Under the pieces are notes generated by a model. It made no database searches. It was not told the DNA's origin and saw only the letters and a list, made by a program, of their open reading frames with translations. Shown piece by piece: positions 1 through 10,833 of a DNA stretch of 64,000 nt; positions within the stretch are counted from its first letter, which is position 1, and each line of letters opens with the position of its first letter. A program made the position numbers and the translations under genes. Source of the DNA: Deltaproteobacteria bacterium (GTDB lineage: Bacteria; Desulfobacterota; Binatia; UBA1149; JAJCZL01); contig JAJCZL010000012.1 in NCBI GenBank assembly GCA_029262415.1, forward strand, positions 1-64,000. Reading direction: 5' to 3'.

Positions 1-14
1 CTGAGCTGGGGAGT

Positions 15-791
15 GTGCGCTCTGGACTAGGTGGGCGGGTGTCGTCGTCGGTTCAGTGTCGGCGGCGTGTGCGTGGGTGGCCCGTGGTTGCGGGTGCGTG
101 TATCGGCGTTGCCTTGGCGGCTGTGCGTCCTTGCCTAGCCGGGCAGAGCGGCGAGGTCGTGTTCACCGATGCCGGGCTGGTAAGCGTAAAGGGAAGCTTC
201 ACCTCGCTGCGAGCCTTGCTTGAGGAACTCTCCTGGCAGGGGGGCTTTCGCCTTGCCGGGTTTGACGGGCTCGATGCGCCGGTCGACACCGACATCGTTG
301 AACGGCCACTGCTTGAAGTAATCCGACGGCTGCTTGGGCGGCGAAGCTATGCGGCGCAGCTTTCGCCGAGTGGTCGTGTGCAATGGCTTGCGTTGCTAGG
401 TCCTCACGAGACCGCGCGCGAGCGGCGCAGCCGAGGGGTCTGGAGCCCGCGCCGAGCCAGTTCGTTTGCAGTACCTGCACGACTGTTTGTGCAGGCGTTT
501 TCATCCTACACTGATCCGGAATCGCGCACGCGGGGGCTTGGTGCCATCCGCCGGCGCATCGTTTCGGATCCGGCCGCGCGCGCGGCGTTTCTTTCCACCG
601 AAGACCTCGATATCGCGCGAGCCCTATTGCCCTACCTCGGCGAGGCACGCACGGCAATTGTCGGGCTGTCGCGCGGCGAGCCCGACCTGGAGCTCCGAGA
701 AAAGCTGGTCCAGATACTAGGCCGCCTCGATGAGCTCAGCGGCTCGCAGGGCTCGGTCTTGTCGGCGCGCGCGCCCGGCCCGCGCCGGTGA
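15..791 (+). CDS. Exported protein with an STN-like N-terminal domain
   Basis: A 258-residue protein with an Arg-rich start and a hydrophobic stretch at about residues 22-42 (VVAGACIGVALAAVRPCLAG) that reads as a signal peptide. The following 80 residues resemble the short secretin/TonB N-terminal (STN) fold: a beta segment, a helix (SLRALLEELSWQG), a GFDGLDAPV loop, then a second helix (LLEVIRRLLG). The remaining half has no recognisable domain. The stop overlaps the GTG start of the cytochrome gene (GTGA), so the two are translationally coupled. It may be a periplasmic partner of the cytochrome. The start lies close to the window edge, so a longer upstream start cannot be excluded. The STN assignment is inference from pattern only. 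Confidence 0.6.
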   Translation: MRSGLGGRVSSSVQCRRRVRGWPVVAGACIGVALAAVRPCLAGQSGEVVFTDAGLVSVKGSFTSLRALLEELSWQGGFRLAGFDGLDAPVDTDIVERPLLEVIRRLLGRRSYAAQLSPSGRVQWLALLGPHETARERRSRGVWSPRRASSFAVPARLFVQAFSSYTDPESRTRGLGAIRRRIVSDPAARAAFLSTEDLDIARALLPYLGEARTAIVGLSRGEPDLELREKLVQILGRLDELSGSQGSVLSARAPGPRR

Positions 792-3700
792 AGGACGCTC
801 GGCGAGCAGGCTTTCGCATTCGGCTGCCTGCAGTGTTGCCGCAGGTCGGTCGATTGTGGGCCAAGCCGGTCTATCTACTCTATTACGCGCCCTACATCGC
901 GGCCTACCAGCTCAGCAATCGCTTTCCACTGTTCGCACCCCAGGAGCTACCGTTCACGGCGCTTGACCGTGCGATTCCTTTCCTGCCGCAGCTACTTTGT
1001 CTGTATGTGTCCTACCTCATCTACTATTTCGTCACGGTTTCGCGGATGGAAAACGATGTGGAACTCACCCGGGTGTTGGTCGCCACCTACTTTCAGCTGG
1101 TGGTGGCGGTGGCTTTGTTTGTGGTCTTCCCGGTTCGTATGCCACGTGAGATTTTCTACACGGCTGCCGACGGCGGCTTGGCGACCGGTGGTGCGTTTGC
1201 GGCGTTCTGGCATTGGTTTGATGCGCCCAACAATTGTTTTCCCAGTCTGCACGTAGCCAACGTTTTGCTTTTGCTTGAGGTGAACACCGGACGTCGACCT
1301 TGGCGCAAGACCTTTGTTGCCTGGGGCATCGCGATTGTCGCTTCCACGGTTTTGGTTAAGCAGCACTACGTGGTCGACGTGCTCGGCGGTGCGGCGCTGT
1401 ACGGCTTGGCTCACCTGGTAGTGTCGCGTGTGCAGATCTACGGCGTCGATGACCGTGGCTTTGCCGAGTGGCGCCACGGGCGAGGGCGCGCCGTGGCTGC
1501 TGCCGGGGGTGCGTCGCTTGCGGTGACGGCAGGGATGTTGGGCCTGACGGCGTTGTTGGTCGGCCGTGCCGACGGTCCGACCGGCACGGCCCTGGCTGCG
1601 GAGCAGGGCGCCAAAGCGCCGGTCTCGGCCCAGTGGGACAGCAAGGATGCGGCATACGCGGGCTCGCAGGCGTGCCAAAATTGTCACCGTCCACAATACG
1701 CAGACTGGCAGAACTCCGCCCACGCTCTTGCCCTTTGGAGTACGCAACAACCCCCGCAGGCTCTGGTTGCTGCCCAACCGTTTGCGACCGACCGGCTAAG
1801 CTGGGCCGGCGGTCAAGCCGTGCTGCGTAGGCAGGCAGGCCCGTCGGCGGTGTCGGTATTGGTAGCCGAGCAAGGCGTGGATCCCGGTCCTTTTCGCGTG
1901 GTAGCAATGCTCGGTGGCCGCGCCCTGGCCCAGCCCGTTGTGGAGACCGAGCCCGGCCGGCTGCAGGCACTTCCGGTTGGTTATGATCCTGCCAAGCGCG
2001 AATGGTTCGACATCTTTGCCGACTCACCGCGCACACCGCAAGACTGGGGCCACTGGACGGGGCGCGGCATGCGCGCGAACTCAGAGTGTATCGCGTGTCA
2101 CGTGACCGGCTTTCGCAAAGGCTATGATGCCGAGCACGATTCTTACACGAGTAGGTGGGCAGAGTCGGGCGTCGGTTGCGAAGGGTGTCACGGAGCGGGC
2201 GCGGCCCACGTTGCGCAACCACGGCTAAGCTCGGCGCAGACGGTCGGTGGCGGCGGCTACGGGAGACTCGCGCGTCAAGGCCTTGCCGATACCTGCGCGC
2301 GGTGTCACGGCCTGCGCCGCGAACTCGGTGAGGATACCTCGTTTGGGGCGTCGTGGCTTGATGGGTTTGAGCCCGTGTTGACCAGTGCGGTCGAGTACCA
2401 CGCAGATGGATCTGTAGCCGGGGAGGCCTATGAATGGGGGTCGTTTTCGCAAAGTCTCATGCACGACAAAGCAGTGACCTGCCTGGACTGTCACACGGTG
2501 CACGGCGGCGGCCTCGTGCGTGACGGTGACGCGCTTTGTCTTGGCTGTCACGATGCCCGGCTGGGGCGTAGCGAGCACACGCATCACCCGGTCGGTGCTG
2601 GGGTCGCGACCGCACAGTGCGTGGACTGCCATATGCCCGAGCAGGCTTTCATGATGCGCGATTTGCGGCGAGACCACGCCATGGTGCTTCCCGACCCGCG
2701 GCTTTCGGCGGCGATCGGCGCGCGCGATCCCTGTACGGCTTGTCATCAGGGCAAGTCGGCGCAGTGGGCGGCCGGATACGTCGAGCGCTGGTTTGAGGCG
2801 GGTTCGGCCGAGCGCGAACAGCGACGCCGAACCGTACGCGCGTTTTTCAACGTTCGCAGCGGCGAGACCCGTGCCGACGACATCACTGAGCTTGTCGGTT
2901 GTACCAAGCGCTGCGAGGGCCTCGGCCGCCGAGCCGCGGCCACGCGACTGTTGCAAGGCCCGGCTGGGCGCGGCGACCGCGGCGCAGCCGAGCAACTTCT
3001 CGCTTTAGCGCGCAGTGATGAGGATTTGATCCGTATGGCGGCAGTCTCGGCGCTGGCCGACCTGGATGTCTCACCCTGGCCCGAATGGGCCTCGCGGCGT
3101 CGCTCGGTGCTCGTGGATGCAACCCACGACCGGTTTCGAGTGCTGCGAACGGCGGCGGCATGGGGGCTTCGCTACAGCAAAACCTCCGATATGGCCGCAC
3201 CCGATGCCGAGGCGCTTCAAGTCGCACTCGCCGAGCTTGAGCAAGTCTTAATCTATCAACGCGATCACGCCGAGCCGGCCACAACGCTTGCGATGCTCTA
3301 CGAAGCCCGCGGCCGGATCGCCGATGCGCAGCGTGCCTATGAGTACACCGTATCCGGATGGCCGACGGCCCTGCCTGCACGCTATCGACTGGCGCTGCTG
3401 TACGCCGAGCAGCGCCGCATCGATCAAGCCCGCACGGAGCTTGAGCGTCTGCGCGAACTCGAGCCCGGATTCTCACCGGCCCGCTTTGCGCTCGCCATGC
3501 TCTACGGCGATGTCGGACGCTGGCGCGAGGTCGTCTCCGAGCTGACGGCCTGTCTCAAAGCCGAACCGTATTACCCCGGTGCGCTTCACGATCTCTGCCA
3601 CGCCTACCTCAAGCTCGACGAGCCCGAACCCGACCTCGCCCACCGGGTGCTCCTTGCCGCTCTCGAACACCCGCGCGCACGCGCCGAAGCCTTGGAGACG

Positions 3701-3874
3701 CTGGTGTCGGTTGAGCTGGAACTCGGTAATCGCGCGGCCGCACGGCGCTGGGCCGAGCGCGCCGTGGCCGAGACCCCGGGGCTGGCCGATCGGCCGAGGA
3801 TCCGCGCACTATTGTCGGAAGCCGAGACCCCGAGTCCGCCCGCCGACAAGAACCGCAGCGCCGGAGGGAACTGA
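788..3874 (+). CDS. Fusion: PAP2-like membrane domain, octahaem cytochrome c, HEAT/TPR repeats
   Basis: A 1028-residue protein. Residues about 25-225 form a polytopic PAP2-like (inositol phosphotransferase type) domain with NCFPSLHVAN near residue 150 and KQHYVVDVLGG near 190, the two conserved His motifs. A further hydrophobic helix lies near 238-258. Eight CxxCH haem-binding motifs follow at about residues 296, 434, 464, 503, 565, 584, 611 and 649. Residues about 730-800 look like HEAT repeats, and 820-980 like TPRs. The layout implies a membrane-anchored cytochrome whose haem and repeat domains lie in the periplasm. TPR-bearing multihaem cytochromes are known in several phyla. The PAP2 fusion is what is unusual. 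It starts with GTG, overlaps the upstream stop, and is followed after 2 bp by the Lgt-like gene. Substrate and redox partner are unknown. Confidence 0.85.
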   Translation: MKDARRAGFRIRLPAVLPQVGRLWAKPVYLLYYAPYIAAYQLSNRFPLFAPQELPFTALDRAIPFLPQLLCLYVSYLIYYFVTVSRMENDVELTRVLVATYFQLVVAVALFVVFPVRMPREIFYTAADGGLATGGAFAAFWHWFDAPNNCFPSLHVANVLLLLEVNTGRRPWRKTFVAWGIAIVASTVLVKQHYVVDVLGGAALYGLAHLVVSRVQIYGVDDRGFAEWRHGRGRAVAAAGGASLAVTAGMLGLTALLVGRADGPTGTALAAEQGAKAPVSAQWDSKDAAYAGSQACQNCHRPQYADWQNSAHALALWSTQQPPQALVAAQPFATDRLSWAGGQAVLRRQAGPSAVSVLVAEQGVDPGPFRVVAMLGGRALAQPVVETEPGRLQALPVGYDPAKREWFDIFADSPRTPQDWGHWTGRGMRANSECIACHVTGFRKGYDAEHDSYTSRWAESGVGCEGCHGAGAAHVAQPRLSSAQTVGGGGYGRLARQGLADTCARCHGLRRELGEDTSFGASWLDGFEPVLTSAVEYHADGSVAGEAYEWGSFSQSLMHDKAVTCLDCHTVHGGGLVRDGDALCLGCHDARLGRSEHTHHPVGAGVATAQCVDCHMPEQAFMMRDLRRDHAMVLPDPRLSAAIGARDPCTACHQGKSAQWAAGYVERWFEAGSAEREQRRRTVRAFFNVRSGETRADDITELVGCTKRCEGLGRRAAATRLLQGPAGRGDRGAAEQLLALARSDEDLIRMAAVSALADLDVSPWPEWASRRRSVLVDATHDRFRVLRTAAAWGLRYSKTSDMAAPDAEALQVALAELEQVLIYQRDHAEPATTLAMLYEARGRIADAQRAYEYTVSGWPTALPARYRLALLYAEQRRIDQARTELERLRELEPGFSPARFALAMLYGDVGRWREVVSELTACLKAEPYYPGALHDLCHAYLKLDEPEPDLAHRVLLAALEHPRARAEALETLVSVELELGNRAAARRWAERAVAETPGLADRPRIRALLSEAETPSPPADKNRSAGGN

Positions 3875-3876
3875 GG

Positions 3877-4710
3877 ATGATGCCGCTGAGTATCGGGCTT
3901 GGCGGAGGCTACCTGGAGATCTGGGATCTTCTTCTCTTGGTGGGTTTGGTGGCGGGTTACCCGGTGCTCAGACGAAGCTTTTCGCCTGAGCCGCCACGCG
4001 CACTGTTGATTCGCTATCTCGCCGTGGCCTACGTGGCCGTGCTTGCCGCGCAGCTGTTTTCCTATGCTTTCGACTACGGCACCCAGCTTGTGGCGCCGCC
4101 GGGCTACAGTCGGCTGTATTACTATTTAAGTCCCACGGCCGGAGCCAAGACGCTCTATGGTGCGATCCTGGCGCTACCGCTCGGCGTTGCGGTGTTCTTT
4201 TCACCCGCGCAACGCCGCCGCTGGCACGGAACCATGGGACTCGCCGATCGCTTCACTCCCGCGCTGCTCGTCGTAGTCTGTCTGGCCCGTGTCGGCTGCT
4301 TCCTGCAAGGCTGCTGTTACGGTGTGGTCAGCGAACACTTCGGTATTCGTTTTGTGACCGGTTCGGTGGTGTACCATGACCACCTAAGGCGTGGGCTCGT
4401 TGAGGCCGGATCGCCGTCGCTTGCGGTAGTGCCCACCCAAGTGATTGCTGCCGCCGTGCTCGCCCTGCTCGCACTGTGGGCCTACCGACGAGTGCAACGC
4501 GGCCAAACCCAAGTGTTCGCCCACAGCGTAGCGCTGTATTCACTGTTTCGTTTCGCCATCGAGTGGGTGCGCGACGATGCCGTTCGCAACCACTTCGGAC
4601 CGCTCGCCACCTCGCAGTGGATCGCCGTGTTCGTTCTACTCGTGTACTCGCTTTCTCAGTTGCGGCGGCGCTCGGCGTCCAGAGCATCTGAGCGCGGCCT
4701 TCGGCCATAA
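3877..4710 (+). CDS. Lgt-like polytopic membrane protein (prolipoprotein diacylglyceryl transferase family)
   Basis: A 277-residue protein with about seven hydrophobic segments and the Lgt family outline: a central RVGCFLQGCCYG motif, a late PTQVIAAAVLALL helix (compare HPTQLYE) and FRFAIEWVRDD near the C-terminus. Canonical Lgt transfers diacylglyceryl from phosphatidylglycerol to lipobox cysteines. Here the usual H-G-G segment reads TLYGAILAL, and the Asn/Glu-containing motif is replaced by a Cys-rich GCF-GCC version. This member may therefore belong to the divergent Lgt-like group rather than be the housekeeping enzyme. It sits 2 bp after the fused cytochrome gene and probably shares its transcript. 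The family call is firm, the activity is not. Confidence 0.75.
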   Translation: MMPLSIGLGGGYLEIWDLLLLVGLVAGYPVLRRSFSPEPPRALLIRYLAVAYVAVLAAQLFSYAFDYGTQLVAPPGYSRLYYYLSPTAGAKTLYGAILALPLGVAVFFSPAQRRRWHGTMGLADRFTPALLVVVCLARVGCFLQGCCYGVVSEHFGIRFVTGSVVYHDHLRRGLVEAGSPSLAVVPTQVIAAAVLALLALWAYRRVQRGQTQVFAHSVALYSLFRFAIEWVRDDAVRNHFGPLATSQWIAVFVLLVYSLSQLRRRSASRASERGLRP

Positions 4711-5142
4711 CACATAGCGTTGTGTACAAAACGCGAAACCCATTTTACGGAGCCTTATGTTATGGACCTTTCGCTCACCGCGGAGGGTAGGTCGTCAGCC
4801 GCGCTGAGGGTGCTTCAAACCGCTGTGCAAGGTCGTTGTCCTTTCAGGAGGATGCAGTGCGTGGGCTAAGGAAGCTCTGCCCAAGTGACTGAGCGGACCG
4901 GTTATCGTGCCGCCGGTGTACTTTGCGCCGAGTTATCCACATTCCGCGCGGAATGTAGCGCGGTTTCAGCTCGCGGAAGCTAGCCGGTCGGCGCTACCCC
5001 CCCCCCGGCCCGCGCTAGCCGGCCTGTCTTGCAGTGCGTCCCCGACTTCAGTTCCTTTCTGACTCCACGCTACCGAGGCGAACCTACGCTGCTCACCCAT
5101 CGCACAACTTCCTCACGAGTCGCTCGACTTACGTACTTACTC
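4711..5142. other. Gene-free spacer of 432 bp between convergent transcription units
   Basis: No convincing gene on either strand. It lies between the 3' ends of the Lgt-like gene (+) and the MscS-like gene (-). It contains an 18-bp perfect palindrome (4939-4956), a run of ten C (4997-5006), and a short direct repeat GCTAGCCGG on either side of the C run. A short open frame starting at the ATG of ttATGGACC (near 4760) has no recognisable product. The spacer may be a remnant of a mobile element, because the same palindrome occurs next to a transposase fragment near 45.7 kb. Confidence 0.5.
4939..4956. repeat. 18-bp perfect palindrome, copy 1
   Basis: The sequence ACATTCCGCGCGGAATGT is its own reverse complement. 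An identical copy occurs at 45738-45755. The shared identity is limited to the palindrome plus one flanking C on the left. It could be the end of an insertion element, a protein-binding site or a dispersed genomic repeat. Neither copy has a T tract, so it is not a terminator. Confidence 0.8.
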
Positions 5143-6407
5143 TCATTTTGAAAGACTTGTGCAGAGCTTCCCTAACCTTCTAAGATCGCTCCCGCTTGGG
5201 TTCTGCCGGATGCTGAGTTCGAACTCGGGGGCGATCGCGAGGATGTGATCGAAGATATCGGCCTGAACGTCTTCATAGACCTCCCACCGCGTATCGTTTG
5301 TAAAGCAGTAGATCTCGATCGGGAGTCCGTTGGGTCCGGGTTCGAGCTGTCGGACAAGAAGCGTCATGCCTTGATGGATCCTCGGATGGTTCTTAAGGTA
5401 GGCGAGAATGTAAGCGCGAAAGGTGCCCACGTTGGTGAGTCGGCGTGCGTTGACGGGGTCGGTCATGTCGAGGCCGCGTTCTTGGTTCCAAGCGGCAAGT
5501 TCTTGGTGTTTCGCTTCGACGTAGACGGCGATGTGCTGAATCTTCGAGAAGCGTTCGATCAGGTCCGGCGTGCACAGCTTGATCGAGGAGATATCGATAT
5601 AGACGGATCGCTTTATGCGTCTGCCGCCTGAGGCCGACATGCCGCGCCAATTCTTAAACGATTCGCTGATCAACGCGTAGGTCGGTATCGTGGTGATCGT
5701 CTTGTCCCAGTTCTGAACCTTGACGGTGGTTAGGGCGATGTCGATGACGTCGCCATCGGCACCGTGGCTGGGCATCTCGATCCAGTCACCCTTGGCGAGC
5801 ATGCGGTTAGCGGATAGTTGAATGCCGCCGACGAAGCCGAGGATTGGGTCCTTGAAGACCAGCATCATCACAGAGGCGAGAACGCCCATACCGCTGAGTA
5901 GGTAGAGCGGCGACTTCCCCAGGATCATCGCGAGTACGACAATGACCGCGATGACGTAGAGGATGAGCTTAGCGACCTGGAAAAAGCTCTTGAGCGGTAT
6001 GTTGCGCGAGACGCCGAATGAGTTGTAGATGGCCAGAGCTGCGTTGAGGAGAGCGTCGGCTGCGAGCAACCCGACGACAACCATGTAGACCAGCGCTGCG
6101 CGTGTAACCCACACGATTGTGGTGTCCAAACCCTCAAGAGCGCCCGGTGCAAGCCCGTAAACGATGATTGCCGGGGCGAGGTGAGCCACCCAGAAAAAGA
6201 CCCGGTGCTCGACGAGTTTGTTGTCCCAATTGGTCTGCGTTCTCGCCGCTAACCTATGAATTAAGCGCAGCAGAACGCTCTTTGCGACCAAGAAAGCCAG
6301 GGCGCTCAGCAGGAGAACCGCGACGAGCGCGACAGAACGCGTGAGGATCATGGCGACGCCGTCGGCGAGGCCGACATCAAGGAAAAAGGCGCGGATCCAT
6401 TCCACCA

Positions 6408-6408
<1 letters not shown>
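5143..6408 (-). CDS. MscS-family mechanosensitive ion channel (YbdG-like)
   Basis: A 421-residue inner-membrane protein with about five hydrophobic helices in the first 180 residues, then the MscS beta domain. That domain is seen as KDPILGFVGGIQLSANRMLAKGDWIEMPSHGADGDVIDIALTTVKVQN-type sequence, split here across residues about 185-235. The N-terminal NWDNKLVEHRVFFW and a length near 415 match the E. coli YbdG (MscM) branch rather than the 286-residue MscS. Its probable role is release of solutes on hypo-osmotic shock. The ATG shares a base with the stop of the upstream helicase gene (TAATG), so the two form an operon. Confidence 0.9.
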
Positions 6409-8150
<1,742 letters not shown>

Positions 8151-8255
8151 GGTGAGATTCGGCCTTGGAGACTGCGCGATGGGAGACTATTGGGGAATTC
8201 GAAAGGGCAGCTCAACCCGCTACAAATAGTCGACGCGCCCGGTAGACGCAACGCG

Positions 8256-9116
8256 TTAGGTGCGATTTTGGAGTTCTGCAGTCAACGCCCGGTTGATCCG
8301 ACTCTCTACAAGCCACGGGACCCAACGATACAACAAGGCCGCCGCGCGGGCGCTTGCCGGAGCGACGATCACGTCACGATTGCGTTCAATTTCACCGAGC
8401 GCGTAGGTGGCGAACTCGGAGACCGGCATCGGTGGGCCCCCGATTCTCTCCAGGTAGCTGCGAAGATTCGGAACCCAGACCTTGGGTAGATCGTCGGGGC
8501 CCTTACCGTCTAAAATCGGTGTTTCGACTGCAGTCGGACAAAGAGCGCTTACGTTTACGCCGAAGTTCGCGGCCTCGAAGCGCAGCGCTTTGCTCAGCCC
8601 GACGATCGCATGCTTGGTCATCGTGTAGGGCGTAAGAAGCGGCGCCGGCAGCAAACCGGCTGCCGAGGCGGTGTTGATGATGTGTCCACGGCGCTGTTCA
8701 ACCATGAGCGGGTAGGCCGCTGCCACCCCGTTGGTGACCCCGCGTACATTTATGTCGATGATACGGTCGTAGTGTTCGACTGAGAGAGTGTGCGCCTCTC
8801 CTCCGCCACCGATCCCGGCGTTGTTGAAAAGCAAATCGAGACGAGCTTGATCCTTCGCGATACGTTCGACCGACTCGCGCACGGCGACCGCGTCGCGAAC
8901 ATCAAGCACCGCGGCGTGGGCGGTTGGGCCGAGCCTTTGCGCTGCTGCTTCTACGTCGGCTTCGTTGATGTCGGTAAGCCAGACGTTTGCGCCCCGGGCC
9001 ACCATTGATTCAGAAAGCGCCAATCCGATACCAGAGCCGGCACCGGTGACGAGGGCATTTGCTCCGTCCCAAATACTCATCGTCGCATCATCTGCGCTGG
9101 TCGCAAATGAGTCCAC
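8256..9116 (-). CDS. Short-chain dehydrogenase/reductase
   Basis: A 286-residue Rossmann-fold oxidoreductase. The nucleotide-binding TGAGSGIG is at about residues 25-32, NNAGIGGGG near 100, the catalytic Ser in NTASAAGLL near 150, and YTMTK (Tyr-x3-Lys) near 165. Asp in the LTDIN segment after the second strand suggests NAD rather than NADP, which is inference. The substrate is unknown. Genes of this type are common next to lipid and xenobiotic catabolism genes. The first start is GTG at 9116; an ATG at 9080 (MSIWDG) directly before the fold is an equally good start. Confidence 0.9.
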   Translation of the reverse strand: MDSFATSADDATMSIWDGANALVTGAGSGIGLALSESMVARGANVWLTDINEADVEAAAQRLGPTAHAAVLDVRDAVAVRESVERIAKDQARLDLLFNNAGIGGGGEAHTLSVEHYDRIIDINVRGVTNGVAAAYPLMVEQRRGHIINTASAAGLLPAPLLTPYTMTKHAIVGLSKALRFEAANFGVNVSALCPTAVETPILDGKGPDDLPKVWVPNLRSYLERIGGPPMPVSEFATYALGEIERNRDVIVAPASARAAALLYRWVPWLVESRINRALTAELQNRT

Positions 9117-9136
9117 CCTGGGTGCAGAGCCCTACC

Positions 9137-10729
9137 CTAGGAGCTGCAGGAGAGCATCGAGCAGCCCGCGCGTCGGCGGGCCCAGTCGGGTCGTTTCGCT
9201 GCGAAGGCTTCGTTGTCAGGCTGCTCGTCGTATGGGCGGCGCATGACGTCGAGGGTTTTCATCACCAGCGAGGGATCGCCCTGCTCGGCTTTGTCGATCG
9301 CCAGTTGGGCCAGGTAGTTGCGCAACACATACTTGGGATTCGCGGCGGTCATCCGCGCGCGCCGCTCGGTAGGCGTCACCTCGGCGTCTTGGCTCAAGCG
9401 TTGCCGGTAACGATCAATCCAGGCAGCGATGCGTTGCTTGTGCTCGGCGGTCATCGATTCAGGCTGGTAATAGGCATCGATTAGGGGCGCGATGGCGCGG
9501 TCGAGATCGTTTGCAGCTGCTGCACTTTGGTTGGAGTCGAGGTCGGCGAGCCTGCGATAGAAAATTGTCATATCGGTTTCGACCAACGCGAGGATGCTGT
9601 TGAGTTCTTCGACTAACGAGTCGTCCTGGTCGGGCCGGAAGGAAGCCAGCCCCAATTTTTGCGCCGTCATTTTTTGGTGTTCGATCAGGAAAGTCTCCGC
9701 ATAGCTTGTCAGCGCAGCTTGGAGCGGCTCGGCGGCATCGACAAGAGGATAGATCGCGTTGGCGAAACGAACCAGGTTCCACTGTGCGATGCCGGGTTGG
9801 TGTCCGTAGCGGTAACGGCGCCCCCCGGCATCGGTGGTGTTCGGAGTCCAGTCGGGATCGTAGTTGTCGAGCCAACCGTAGGGGCCGTAATCGATGGTCA
9901 GTCCGAGTACCGACATGTTGTCGGTGTTCATCACGCCGTGAACAAAGCCGACGCGCATCCAATGCGCGATCATCACGGCGGTGCGGCGACAGATTTCTTC
10001 GAACCAGCGTAGGTAGGTTTCGACCGACGGCTCGCCGAGTTCCGGAAAGTGGGTTCGGATCGTGTAGTCGACAAGCGTCTTGAGAAGGTCGGTTTCCTTG
10101 CGCGCGTTGAGGATCTCAAAGTTGCCGAAGCGCAAAAAAGAAGGCGCCACGCGACAGACGACTGCGCCGGGTTCCGACCGTGGGTTGCCGTCGTAGAACA
10201 TGTCGCGCACCACCTGGTCGCCGGTTGCGACCAGACTCAGTGCGCGCGTGGTCGGCACACCAAGATGGTGCATAGCTTCACTACACAAAAATTCACGGAC
10301 CGATGAGCGCATCACCGCACGGCCATCGGCGGTGCGTGAATAGGGCGTCGGGCCGGCGCCTTTCAGTTGCATCTCCCAGCGTTGGCCCGCTGAATTGACG
10401 ACTTCTCCAAGCGTGATCGCACGGCCGTCGCCGAGTTGCCCCGCCCAGGTGCCGAACTGATGGCCGCCGTAGCATGCGGCGAAGGGAGCCATACCGGGCA
10501 GCAGAACATTACCGCCCATTACGTTGGCGAACTCTTCGCTCGTGCATTGATTGGCCATGAGCTCGAGTAGCGCAGCGACCTCGCGGGAGTGGGCGATCAA
10601 TCGTGGAGCGTTGACACGCGTCGGTTCGACTTTTGAAAAGCAGGCGTGTTGAACCTGGCGACGCCGGTTGCTGAGATCGGGGTCGGCCGGTAGCTCGCGA
10701 ACGAACGAATTGTCGAAGTTCAGATTCAT
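9137..10729 (-). CDS. selO: Protein adenylyltransferase SelO (YdiU family)
   Basis: A 530-residue pseudokinase-fold enzyme that transfers AMP from ATP to proteins. The N-terminal [17 protein letters not shown] is a typical family start. Also present are the [17 protein letters not shown] block, [32 protein letters not shown] and the C-terminal Cys-Ser-Ser ending. In this family the penultimate region carries Sec in animals and Cys in bacteria. An earlier in-frame start at 10801 would add 24 residues of low similarity, so 10729 is preferred. It is divergent from the GNAT gene. Confidence 0.93.
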   Translation of the reverse strand: MNLNFDNSFVRELPADPDLSNRRRQVQHACFSKVEPTRVNAPRLIAHSREVAALLELMANQCTSEEFANVMGGNVLLPGMAPFAACYGGHQFGTWAGQLGDGRAITLGEVVNSAGQRWEMQLKGAGPTPYSRTADGRAVMRSSVREFLCSEAMHHLGVPTTRALSLVATGDQVVRDMFYDGNPRSEPGAVVCRVAPSFLRFGNFEILNARKETDLLKTLVDYTIRTHFPELGEPSVETYLRWFEEICRRTAVMIAHWMRVGFVHGVMNTDNMSVLGLTIDYGPYGWLDNYDPDWTPNTTDAGGRRYRYGHQPGIAQWNLVRFANAIYPLVDAAEPLQAALTSYAETFLIEHQKMTAQKLGLASFRPDQDDSLVEELNSILALVETDMTIFYRRLADLDSNQSAAAANDLDRAIAPLIDAYYQPESMTAEHKQRIAAWIDRYRQRLSQDAEVTPTERRARMTAANPKYVLRNYLAQLAIDKAEQGDPSLVMKTLDVMRRPYDEQPDNEAFAAKRPDWARRRAGCSMLSCSS

Positions 10730-10833
10730 TGCTGATGGGTGCGCGGCCGCGCTACCAAGCGAGCGGCGATCCCAGGGCGGCCAAGGGAATAAGCTTGACA
10801 TAACACTAGTGCGGGGGTGGTTCTAGCCCGCCT

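Noticed and set aside
10795..10823. TTGACA on the plus strand ahead of the GNAT gene
   Set aside because: No acceptable -10 hexamer at 16-18 bp spacing, and the predicted leader would be too short.
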